Positions 1 to 5,667 are shown, counted from the first letter of the stretch. The stretch: DNA of 5,667 nucleotides from an uncultured Pseudomonadota bacterium (GCA_937907595.1 CALCXL010000906.1:1-5667); one strand, 5' to 3'. Program-made: numbers and translations. The notes: generated from the letters alone by a model not told the origin.

Positions 1-2167
1 CCAACCGGTCGACCTGATCCGCCACGAAGTCCCGGTAGGGCTGCGCCAGGGCCAGGACGTCGAAGCCCAGGTTGTCGTCCCCCAGCAGGTAGGAGCGCCA
101 GAACCCGGTGCGGTCGCCCACGTCCTGGCGACGCACGCGCGCCCACTCCGGCGCGGCGGCGGCCTCCAGCCGGGAGGTCAGGGGCGGGCGGGCGGTCAGG
201 GGGACGTCGTGCAGCCAGCGGTGGATGCGGCTGGCGATCGCCTGGAAGTGCTGGGCCGCGACCGCGCCCGAGGCGGGCAGGTGTCCGCCGTCGAAGTGCA
301 CGACCTGCCGGCTGCCCTTCGCCGCCACCGACATGACGTCGTCGACCCGCCGGGGATCCATCCAGGCGTCGTGCTCCCCGACGATCCACACGACGTCGGC
401 GTCGATGGCGGCCAGGTCGCGGCGGGAGTCGTCCAGGGTCGCCGCCCCGATCCCCACGGCGTCCTCGCAGAAGCGGTCGGCGTCGACCATGCACCCGGCC
501 AGGGTGATCGGGCCGTTGAGGATGCCCGCGCGGTGGTTGCCCAGGATGTCGACGTGCCCCGAGACGTGCAGGATCGCGTCCTGGGCGTCCGGTGCGCCCA
601 TGTAGGAGACCCAGAGCCCCACCCCCGCCGCGTCCCGCCGGGCCAGGGCGTGGCGCGCGGCGACGCTGCCGAAGCTGGTGGACACGACGATCACGTCGCT
701 GGGCTCGAACCAGGGGTTCGTCCGGGCCCAATCCAGCGCCCCCAGCAGGTCGTCCACGGCGCCGCTGATCGTGTAGTTGCGGGTGTGCAGGCCGTCGATG
801 GCGCAGCCCGGATCCTTGGCCGACTGGCCCAGGTTGTTGGTCCCGTCGATGCGCAGGACCGCGACGGGGTGCCCCAAGCGGGCGAAGCCGTCGAGCAGGG
901 TGGTGCAGAGCCCCGACAGTCGCTCCTTGCGGTGGCCGTAGCCGGGAAAGAGCAGCACCAGGGGGGCGACCAGCCGGGGCTCGTCCGGCGGCGTGCAGTT
1001 GAGCAGGCCGACCACCTCCTCCCCCCGGCGGTTGGGGAAGGAGACGGGGCGAAACGCGGTCTCGTCCTCCTCGCCGGGGCCGACGATGCGGTGCCAGGCG
1101 TCCGTCATGATGTCCGCGACCTTGCCGGCCAGGGCGGAGAAGCGGCCGCTGGGCGGGCCCTCGTTGTGGCTGTGGGCGGGGGGGCGCCGCCGCACCCCGT
1201 GAGCGAGGCCGATCTTGAGCCAGGGGGGGCCGTCGGGGGGCTCCACCAGGGTCAGGTGCTTGACGACGGCCGCCTCCAGGGGCTCGATGGCGCCCTGCAG
1301 GCTGTGCAGCGCCGCCCCCTCCATGGGCGTGCCCGGCACCAGGGCGCAGGCGACCGGGTCGGCGCGAAAGCTCAGGCCACCGGGGCTGCGTTCGCACACG
1401 GCCCAGCGCAGGTCCGCGCCGGGGACCCAGGGGCGGGGGAGCACGAGCTCGGTGTCCGCGGCCACCTGGACGCGGTCGGTGGACCGCCGCTCCGAGCAGT
1501 GCAGGACGATCGCGGGCGGGACCAGGAGGCGGGCGCCACGCACGCTGCGGGCGCGGGCGTCGAAGGACCAGGAGACGAACTTCAGCGTCAGCAGCACCAG
1601 CATCGACTCGCCGGCCACCACCACGCCGGGCTCGGCCAACCGGAGCTCGATGCTGCCGTCGTCGTGCCGCGCCACCAGCCTCGCCGCGTGCCGCTCGGGG
1701 CGGTCGGCGGGGATGATCGTGACCTCGGCTCCCGATTCGATCGCCTGGTCCAGCAGCTCAGTGGCCTTCGGCCCCTCCAGGGCCTGGCCCTCGGACGCCT
1801 CGGCCTGGGCCGCCATCACCGCGCTGCGCGTGCCCTCGGCGGCGGTGAGCTCCCCCACCACGCGGCGCAGGCGCTTGCGCTGCTCGGGGCGCAGATCCAC
1901 GAAGCGGAAGCCGGCGCCTCCGGGGGTGAGGCGGGTGACGCGGGCGCTGACGTTGAGGGGCGCGGGGTCGTCGGGCAGCGTGAGGGAGACGGGCAGGATC
2001 GAGGCCAGGGGCGGCGGGGCGTCCATGGCCAGGAAGAAGCCCTCCAGGCTGAGGTCGCGGGTCTGCCCCGGCGCCACCGAGCCGGCGCCGCTGAGCACCA
2101 GCAGGCGGACGGGCACCCGGTGGACCTCCCGGTGCTCCTGGGGGCCGCGGCGGGGGCCCGGGATCAC
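1..2167 (-). CDS. Tandem PilZ protein fused to a LuxD-like alpha/beta-hydrolase (3' end beyond window)
   Basis: Read on the minus strand as 722 uninterrupted codons running off position 1. The GTG start at 2167-2165 overlaps the upstream kinase stop (GTGA) and has GGAG at 2179-2176. A later start would lose the first PilZ arginines. PilZ 1 (about residues 10-107) has RxxxR at R13/R17 and DxSxxG at D38/S40/G43. Residues about 138-222 resemble the YcgR N-terminal domain and lead into PilZ 2 (about 223-323) with RxxxR at R228/R232 but E259-R-S261-P-G-G264, so Glu replaces the usual Asp/Asn. Residues about 372-650 form an alpha/beta-hydrolase: FPGYG at 407-411, nucleophile Ser498 in STSFG, Asp600 in GEHD, His629. 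Triad spacing (102 and 29) is close to LuxD Ser114/Asp211/His241 as I recall it, and the DGTNNLG segment mirrors LuxD's DSLHHVG. PilZ domains bind cyclic di-GMP; LuxD releases myristate from acyl-ACP. Regulated acyl transfer or hydrolysis in the cytoplasm is inferred; the substrate is unknown. No signal peptide or membrane segment is seen. Residues from about 686 resemble the entry to a methyltransferase domain. Confidence 0.85.
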   Translation of the reverse strand, partial: MIPGPRRGPQEHREVHRVPVRLLVLSGAGSVAPGQTRDLSLEGFFLAMDAPPPLASILPVSLTLPDDPAPLNVSARVTRLTPGGAGFRFVDLRPEQRKRLRRVVGELTAAEGTRSAVMAAQAEASEGQALEGPKATELLDQAIESGAEVTIIPADRPERHAARLVARHDDGSIELRLAEPGVVVAGESMLVLLTLKFVSWSFDARARSVRGARLLVPPAIVLHCSERRSTDRVQVAADTELVLPRPWVPGADLRWAVCERSPGGLSFRADPVACALVPGTPMEGAALHSLQGAIEPLEAAVVKHLTLVEPPDGPPWLKIGLAHGVRRRPPAHSHNEGPPSGRFSALAGKVADIMTDAWHRIVGPGEEDETAFRPVSFPNRRGEEVVGLLNCTPPDEPRLVAPLVLLFPGYGHRKERLSGLCTTLLDGFARLGHPVAVLRIDGTNNLGQSAKDPGCAIDGLHTRNYTISGAVDDLLGALDWARTNPWFEPSDVIVVSTSFGSVAARHALARRDAAGVGLWVSYMGAPDAQDAILHVSGHVDILGNHRAGILNGPITLAGCMVDADRFCEDAVGIGAATLDDSRRDLAAIDADVVWIVGEHDAWMDPRRVDDVMSVAAKGSRQVVHFDGGHLPASGAVAAQHFQAIASRIHRWLHDVPLTARPPLTSRLEAAAAPEWARVRRQDVGDRTGFWRSYLLGDDNLGFDVLALAQPYRDFVADQVDRL

Positions 2168-2179
2168 GCCGGGGTCTCC
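2164..2179 (-). promoter_or_regulatory. GTGA stop-start overlap with internal Shine-Dalgarno
   Basis: The kinase TGA (2166-2164) shares two bases with the GTG start (2167-2165) of the PilZ-hydrolase gene. GGAG at 2179-2176, within the last kinase codons, lies eight bases before the GTG. This geometry is typical of translational coupling and fixes the start of the downstream gene, which no ATG would place correctly. Confidence 0.75.
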
Positions 2180-3216
2180 GGGAAGAACGCGTCGAACCGG
2201 GCGCCGCCCAACTCCGAGCGCCCGCAGTCCAGGGATCCACCGTGTCCGGCGACGATGGCCCGGCAGGTGGCCAGGCCCAGGCCGTGCCCCGCGTCGCCGC
2301 GCGTCGTGAAGAAGGGGTCGAACACGCGCTCGAGCAGATCGTCGGGCACGCCGCCGCCGCTGTCGTCCACCCGCAGGCGCTGGCCGCCGTCGACGGCGCT
2401 CACCGTGATCGCCACGCGCCCGCCCGGGCCCGCGGCCTGCGCGGCGTTGCGGGCCAGGTTGCCCACCAGGCGCATGCAGCGATCGCTCGACAGGTCCAGC
2501 GTCGGCAGGTCCTCCGGCAGGGAGAGGTCCAGACCCACGCCGTCGAGAGCCGAGCCGCGGCACAGCGACACCGCGCCGCGCACGACCTCCACCAGGGAGG
2601 CCGGGACCCGGCGGAGCTCGGGGGGACGACCGCGGGCGATGGACAGGAGCTCCTCTGCGAGGCCGTGGGCGGCGGCGGCGGCGCGCTCCAGCAGGTCGGC
2701 CACCTCCTCGGTGCTCGCCTTGCCCTCGCGCAGCAGGCGGGGGGCGACGCCGAAGGGGGAGAGCACCCCGCGCAGGTCGTGGGCGACGGCGGCGGCCAGG
2801 CCCCCCAGCACCGCAAGCTTCTCCCCGCGCTCCAACTCCAGCTGCGAGCTCCGGTGCTCCAGGGCCCGCCGCAGGTCGATGCGGAGGAGCTCGGGGTCCC
2901 AGGGCTTGTTCACGAAGCGGTAGACGCCGGCGGTGTTGATGGCGTCCTTGAGCACGCCGGCGTCGCTGTAGGCGGTCAGCAGGATGCGCACGGTGTCAGG
3001 GTGGTGGTCGCGCATCCAGGCCAGCAGGTCCAGGCCGGACATCTCGGGCATGCGCTGGTCGGCGATGATGAGGTCGGGCACGGCCTCCGCCACCAGGTCC
3101 AGCGCTTCGCCGCCCGAGGCGGCGGTCCGGACGTCGAAGTCCCGCCGCAGGATGACCTTCAGCAAGCTGAGGTGGTCGACCTCGTCGTCGACCACCAGGA
3201 TCTGTCCTCGGACCAT
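2164..3216 (-). CDS. Receiver-histidine kinase hybrid (REC-HisKA-HATPase), soluble
   Basis: This 350-residue two-component protein has its receiver at the N-terminus and its kinase at the C-terminus. The receiver (about residues 4-120) has acidic pocket D10/D11, phosphoacceptor D53 in ADQRMP, T81 in LLTAY and K104 in NKPW, so all key residues are present. A dimerisation helix follows with candidate phosphoacceptor H146 in AVAHDLR. The ATPase domain (about 240-346) has an N box with N253 and N257, a G1 box DSGGG at 285-289, FDPFF at 299-303 and a G2 box GHGLGL at 310-315. No transmembrane or PAS sensor is present, so input probably arrives by phosphorylation of D53 from a partner kinase or phosphotransfer protein; this is inference. 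The ATG at 3216 is supported by AGGAG nine bases upstream. The stop overlaps the start of the PilZ-hydrolase gene, indicating one operon and probably linked function. It lies divergent from the ferritin-like gene. Confidence 0.95.
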   Translation of the reverse strand: MVRGQILVVDDEVDHLSLLKVILRRDFDVRTAASGGEALDLVAEAVPDLIIADQRMPEMSGLDLLAWMRDHHPDTVRILLTAYSDAGVLKDAINTAGVYRFVNKPWDPELLRIDLRRALEHRSSQLELERGEKLAVLGGLAAAVAHDLRGVLSPFGVAPRLLREGKASTEEVADLLERAAAAAHGLAEELLSIARGRPPELRRVPASLVEVVRGAVSLCRGSALDGVGLDLSLPEDLPTLDLSSDRCMRLVGNLARNAAQAAGPGGRVAITVSAVDGGQRLRVDDSGGGVPDDLLERVFDPFFTTRGDAGHGLGLATCRAIVAGHGGSLDCGRSELGGARFDAFFPETPA

Positions 3217-3225
3217 GCCTTCCTG

Positions 3226-3230
3226 CTCCT
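3226..3230 (-). promoter_or_regulatory. Ribosome binding site of the receiver-kinase gene
   Basis: AGGAG on the minus strand lies nine bases before the ATG at 3216. A second purine run, GGAAGG, lies closer to the start. The spacing supports ATG 3216, which also gives a receiver of normal length starting just before its first beta strand. Confidence 0.7.
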
Positions 3231-3434
3231 CAGTCCCCCGCTACCCCGTGCGTCCTGCTCCGGTGCGCCGACGCCCCCGCGCCGTCGCACCCGTCGCCCC
3301 GGAGGGGGCCCATCCAAAAGGCTAGCAGGGCGGAGGATCCGCGGCCCGCGAACGGCCGCCCTCTGTTGCACTTCCGGACGCCCGGTCTGCGGCCGCTTCG
3401 GTGCTGAGGACCGGATCGCCCGCGCCCGCGGGTT

Positions 3435-3450
3435 GGGTACGGTTCGTGCT
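3435..3450 (+). promoter_or_regulatory. Candidate sigma-54-type (-24/-12) promoter
   Basis: The GG at 3436-3437 and GC at 3448-3449 are separated by exactly ten bases, the required -24/-12 geometry. The element matches 9 of 12 informative positions of TGGCACG-N4-TTGCW. A start site about twelve bases downstream (near 3461) would leave a short leader before the ribosome binding site at 3473. A chance match is quite possible in GC-rich DNA, and no enhancer-binding activator is encoded in the window. Confidence 0.27.
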
Positions 3451-3472
3451 TTGGTGTCCCTGCGCACACCCC

Positions 3473-3477
3473 GGAGG
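3473..3477 (+). promoter_or_regulatory. Ribosome binding site of the ferritin-like gene
   Basis: GGAGG lies eight bases before the ATG at 3486, near-ideal spacing and sequence, and decides this start. The start leaves a basic N-terminal stretch followed by a hydrophobic segment, as expected for an exported protein. Confidence 0.75.
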
Positions 3478-3485
3478 ACCCCCTG

Positions 3486-4607
3486 ATGGCCGCACGCACC
3501 CTCGACGACCGCTACCGCCCCTTCTCGCTCCGCTTCAAGCGCCACCTGCAGTCGATGCTGGGGGGCGCCGCCCTGGCCGCCACGGCCGTGGGGGCGACGG
3601 GCTGCCAACTGGACCTGGAGTACCGCGGAACGCCGGACTCCCAGGGGGTCGACAGCTGCGACGACGTGGACGCGGAGCTGCTGGTGCAACAGCAGATCGG
3701 CTTCCTGGACTACCGCTGCGAGGGCACGCGCTACTTCGAGTTCGACTCCGCCCGGATCGTGGACGACGTGGACGGCGAGTGCGTGGTGCAGGCCACCTGG
3801 ACCGACCGCAGCTACCCCAACAGCCCCTGCGACTACCTGCCGGGCATCGGCGTTGTCGAGGGCCGCCCGCTGATGGTGGAGTCCGAGGCCCGGGTCGCTC
3901 CCCTGCGCCAGGGTCGCTCCTGGTCCGAGGAGGGCGCAGTCGACGTCCGGGGCCTGACCCTGGGGCAGCGGAAGCGGTTGGCCGAGCGCTGGCAGCGGGC
4001 GGGGCAGTACGAGCACGCCTCCATCGCCTCCTTCGCGCGCTTCACCCTGGACCTGATGGCCCACGGCGCCCCCCCGGCGCTGCTCCTGGCGGCCCAGAAG
4101 GCGGCGGCGGACGAGGTGCGGCACGCGCAGCTCTGCTTTGGCCTGTCGGCGGCCTACGGCGTGGAGGTGGAGCCGGCCGGCTTGGAGCTGCCCGGCGGAT
4201 CGGTGAGCCTGAGCGCCGACCTGGTCCAGCTCGCCGTGGACACGGCGCGGGAGGGCGCCATCGGCGAGACCCTGGCCGCGGTGCGCGCCGCCGAGCAGCT
4301 TCGCCACGCGACGGATCCCGCGGTGCGCGCGGTGCTGCAGTCCCTGGTGGACGACGAGGGCGAGCACGCCGAGCTGGCCTGGCGCACGCTGCGCTGGGCG
4401 GTGGACGCGGGCGGCGAGCCGGTGAAGGAGGCGCTGCGCCGGGTGTTCGAGGAGGCGCCCCGGGCGGTCGACGGCTTCTTCGAGGGCGGCGACTCCGACG
4501 CGGCGCTGCGCGGGCACGGCCTGCTCTCGGACGCCGACGTGCGGCGGGCGCTGCGGCGGGCGCTGGAGGCGGTGGTCCTGCCGGCGGCGGCGGAGCTGCT
4601 GGGGTAG
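3486..4607 (+). CDS. Predicted lipoprotein with ferritin-like diiron domain
   Basis: A 373-residue protein. The N-terminus has basic residues (R16, K18, R19) then a small hydrophobic segment (about 24-38) ending in ATGC with C40, a lipobox-like site, though Ala rather than Leu stands at -3. The basic part before it is longer than usual. Residues 41-150 form an acidic domain with four cysteines (58, 78, 99, 115) that could make two disulfides in the periplasm; I do not recognise a family. Residues about 157-320 look like a ferritin-like four-helix bundle: E176 in YEHAS, E210/H213 in DEVRH, E256 (or E261) in REGAIGE, and E291/H294 in DEGEH, which is a complete E, ExxH, E, ExxH ligand set. The APP turn and the HAELAWR segment are features I associate with Myxococcota ferritin-like proteins. 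Likely roles are iron or peroxide handling or an oxidase-type reaction at the envelope; the reaction is not determinable. It is probably a single-gene unit, ending before the hairpin at 4880-4915. Confidence 0.85.
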   Translation: MAARTLDDRYRPFSLRFKRHLQSMLGGAALAATAVGATGCQLDLEYRGTPDSQGVDSCDDVDAELLVQQQIGFLDYRCEGTRYFEFDSARIVDDVDGECVVQATWTDRSYPNSPCDYLPGIGVVEGRPLMVESEARVAPLRQGRSWSEEGAVDVRGLTLGQRKRLAERWQRAGQYEHASIASFARFTLDLMAHGAPPALLLAAQKAAADEVRHAQLCFGLSAAYGVEVEPAGLELPGGSVSLSADLVQLAVDTAREGAIGETLAAVRAAEQLRHATDPAVRAVLQSLVDDEGEHAELAWRTLRWAVDAGGEPVKEALRRVFEEAPRAVDGFFEGGDSDAALRGHGLLSDADVRRALRRALEAVVLPAAAELLG

Positions 4608-4674
4608 GGGGGGCGGTTTCTGGCGACGGGGCGGGCGGGACTTGTCCCGGACAGCACGTCAGGGACTGGCTGAT

Positions 4675-4690
4675 CGTGGACTCGTCCACG
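4675..4690. repeat. Small inverted repeat (6-bp stem, CTCG loop)
   Basis: CGTGGA at 4675-4680 pairs with TCCACG at 4685-4690 around a four-base loop. There is no adjacent T tract, so terminator function is doubtful. Such short palindromes arise easily in GC-rich DNA. Confidence 0.35.
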
Positions 4691-4879
4691 GTGAAGTTGC
4701 ACAAGGGCGCTCCTCGACGAGTACCCCGGCACCGGTCCGCCCGCGGCCTTGACGGTCCACGCGGCTCCCTCCGCCGGACTGGGCACGCCACTGCGCGACC
4801 ACCCTGAAGAATGAGTGGGAGCCGCGGGTCCAGAGCGTCGAGCTCGGCGAGGCCGCCATCGACTCCTGCAAGGGAAGCA

Positions 4880-4915
4880 AACGAGCCCCCGGATCGCAGG
4901 ATCCGGGGGCTTGTT
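4880..4915. terminator. Strong hairpin, probable bidirectional terminator
   Basis: The arm 4884-4895 pairs perfectly with 4900-4911 (12 bp, loop GCAG at 4896-4899). Pairing can extend to 16 bp with one G-U pair, reaching 4880 and 4915. Short T-rich tails occur on both sides: TTGTT on the plus strand and CGTTTGCTT on the minus strand. It sits about 35 bases past the LamG stop and between two convergent genes, so it can stop transcription from both directions. The U tracts are weak by E. coli standards. Confidence 0.75.
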
Positions 4916-4948
4916 CACGTTCCGCTGTTGCCGCCTGGGGCGCCCTGG

Positions 4949-5667
4949 CTACTGCGCGTAGAGATCTGCCACGTCCGCCTCGCTGGCAGCGAAGTTCCAG
5001 AATGTGATCTCATCCACCACGCCCACAAACGGGTCCGAGCCGGTGGAGGCGCCGCCTACGTACATCGGCGAGGTGCTCGAGTTCATCGGGACCGGCGCCG
5101 AGCCCATGATGCCCGGCTGCAGAACGCCGTTGACGTAGATGCCAGGCGAGTCCCCCAGAGGCACTGAGACGGCGAGGTGGTGCCAGGCCCCTCCGGTGAG
5201 CGTGCTCGTCGCCCAGGCGAAGACCGTGTTTCCGGAGGTGTTCCAGAACGTCAGGTTGATCTGGCCGTAGCCCACGGTCAGGTCGAAGGCGTTGTCCTGG
5301 GTCAGGATCCTGGCGGCGGCACCGCCGGTGCTCGCAGGCTTGAGCCACATGCTCAGCGTGAACGCCTGGCCGCTGAAGGGAAAGCCGGTGACCTCGCCTA
5401 CCGCCAGTCCATCGAAGGCGCCGGCACCGTCGGAGCTCCCGTTGTGATCCTCCGCGCTGGTGATGGTGCCGCGGTGGGTGGCGGCTGAGTAGTTGTTGGA
5501 GCTGCTGTCCGCCATCACGCCGCCATCCAGGCTGAGGTGAAGAGCCGCCGTGGGCGAGGCAGCCGAGTCGTCGTCGTCGCCAGTGGCTGAGTCGTCGTCG
5601 TCGCCGGTGGCCGAGTCGTCGTCGTCGCTGGTGGCGGAGTCGTCGTCGTCGCTGGTGGCGGAGTCGT
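4949..5667 (-). CDS. LamG/concanavalin-A-like domain protein with acidic repeat linker (5' end beyond window)
   Basis: This is the C-terminal 238 residues of a minus-strand protein ending at TAG 4951-4949. Its start lies beyond 5667. An internal GTG/ATG pair near 5518 would give an ORF, but the frame is open upstream and the domain already begins before it, so it is not the true start. Fragment residues 1-37 are an acidic low-complexity linker of DDDDSATG/S units. Residues about 40-238 fit a Laminin-G-3-type beta-sandwich: ALHLSLDG, GAFDGL, FTLSMWLKP, GAWHHLAVS, a short IYVNGVL strand and the closing VDEITFWN then ASEADVADLYAQ. Such domains bind glycans or proteins outside the cell. Linkers of this kind usually join a lipoprotein signal to a surface domain, so an N-terminal export signal outside the window is expected (inference). 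Base composition is lower in GC (hand counts 58% and 63% in two 60-base lines) than in the other genes. The stop is followed by a strong terminator hairpin. Confidence 0.85.
   Translation of the reverse strand, partial: DSATSDDDDSATSDDDDSATGDDDDSATGDDDDSAASPTAALHLSLDGGVMADSSSNNYSAATHRGTITSAEDHNGSSDGAGAFDGLAVGEVTGFPFSGQAFTLSMWLKPASTGGAAARILTQDNAFDLTVGYGQINLTFWNTSGNTVFAWATSTLTGGAWHHLAVSVPLGDSPGIYVNGVLQPGIMGSAPVPMNSSTSPMYVGGASTGSDPFVGVVDEITFWNFAASEADVADLYAQ
5555..5667 (-). repeat. 24-bp in-frame tandem repeat encoding DDDDSAT(G/S)
   Basis: Four full 24-base units occupy 5555-5578, 5579-5602, 5603-5626 and 5627-5650. A fifth, partial unit runs off the window edge. Each encodes four Asp, then Ser-Ala-Thr and Gly or Ser; the last (5555-5578) reads DDDDSAAS. 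Units differ only at a few, mostly third-position, bases. The array is a flexible acidic linker within the LamG protein and may continue beyond the window. A multiple of three in length keeps copy-number changes in frame. Confidence 0.95.

Larger units (their letters stand above)
3217..3485. other. Divergent intergenic region between kinase and ferritin-like genes
   Basis: This 269-base stretch separates two divergent genes and must hold both promoters. Apart from the two ribosome binding sites it shows an AT-rich island at about 3312-3325, striking in this GC context. The island includes TAGCCT on the minus strand (3324-3319), which fits a loose TAnnnT -10 element for the kinase operon, but no convincing -35 precedes it. 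A perfect dyad, GCGGCC-N7-GGCCGC, lies at 3341-3359. A sigma-54-like element precedes the rightward gene. I see no gene or structured RNA here; open reading frames crossing it are GC-driven shadows. Confidence 0.6.
4608..4948. other. Convergent intergenic region, no gene seen
   Basis: These 341 bases lie between the converging ferritin-like and LamG genes. I find no plausible coding region: reading frames here lack recognisable domains and merely continue shadows of neighbours. Two small hairpins are visible, at 4636-4649 (5-bp stem, 4-base loop) and 4675-4690 (6-bp stem, loop CTCG), neither followed by a T run. The strong hairpin near the right end is listed separately. No tRNA or other structured RNA was recognised. 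Confidence 0.6.

Noticed and set aside
218..1054. A bioluminescence (lux) operon suggested by the LuxD-like domain
   Set aside because: No luciferase, reductase or synthetase genes are present, and the domain is fused to PilZ modules next to a two-component gene.
1758..2240. 160-residue minus-strand ORF rich in Pro and Arg
   Set aside because: It is in a different frame from the PilZ protein over the same bases. Its composition is typical of an out-of-frame shadow and it shows no domain.
209..2923. 904-residue open frame on the plus strand
   Set aside because: It runs antisense to both the kinase and the PilZ-hydrolase genes, has no recognisable domain and is low-complexity, rich in Gly, Ala, Arg, Asp, Gln and His. 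The minus strand carries clear domains with complete catalytic motifs. Long antisense frames are expected at this GC content.
3159..4517. 452-residue minus-strand ORF antisense to the ferritin-like gene
   Set aside because: It covers the ferritin-like gene and both divergent ribosome binding sites and matches no family I recognise. The plus strand has the diiron motifs and a good ribosome binding site.
3401..4807. 468-residue plus-strand ORF overlapping the ferritin-like gene in another frame
   Set aside because: It is Gly/Ala/Arg-rich without domains, and it overlaps the well-supported frame starting at 3486.
4811..5167. Small plus-strand ORF across the terminator and LamG gene
   Set aside because: It reads through the terminator hairpin and antisense to the LamG domain, with no ribosome binding site or domain signal.
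4949..5518. LamG gene starting at the GTG/ATG near 5518
   Set aside because: The frame stays open through the linker to the window edge, and the first LamG strand (ALHLSLDG) lies before this position, so it is an internal codon.
5555..5667. CRISPR-like repeat array
   Set aside because: Units are directly adjacent with no unique spacers and translate in frame as an Asp-rich linker.

Overview
The window is very GC-rich, with hand-counted stretches of about 85% G+C in coding lines. It carries four protein-coding genes, two of them cut by the window edges. Composition, a two-component protein without a sensor domain, an envelope-type ferritin-like protein, and a secreted-type lectin protein with an Asp-Ser-Ala linker together suggest a Myxococcota-like or related deltaproteobacterial lineage. 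This is an inference; no rRNA or marker gene is present.

Layout. Positions 1-3216 (minus strand) hold a two-gene operon. The first gene (3216-2164) encodes a soluble receiver-histidine kinase. Its TGA overlaps the GTG start of a large multidomain protein (2167 to beyond position 1). That protein has two PilZ domains, the second preceded by a YcgR-N-like region. These are followed by an alpha/beta-hydrolase domain resembling LuxD-type myristoyl-ACP thioesterase/acyltransferase, and at the window edge by what looks like the start of a SAM-dependent methyltransferase domain. The large protein has no complete ORF inside the window and was read here by direct reverse-strand translation of 722 codons.

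Positions 3217-3485 are a divergent intergenic region with ribosome binding sites at both ends, a possible sigma-54-type promoter for the rightward gene, an AT-rich island and a GC dyad. Positions 3486-4607 (plus strand) encode a predicted lipoprotein whose C-terminal two thirds is a ferritin-like four-helix diiron domain. Positions 4608-4948 are a convergent intergenic region with a strong hairpin that probably terminates transcription from both sides. Positions 4949-5667 (minus strand) encode the C-terminal part of a secreted-type LamG/concanavalin-A-like protein, preceded by an acidic linker made of 24-bp tandem repeats.

How the genes may work together. The operon reads as a signalling cassette: the receiver-kinase handles phosphotransfer, and its translationally coupled partner would bind cyclic di-GMP through PilZ and gate an acyl-transfer or hydrolysis reaction. 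This PilZ plus LuxD-like fusion is the most unusual item in the window. The ferritin-like and LamG genes look like separate envelope-associated transcription units.
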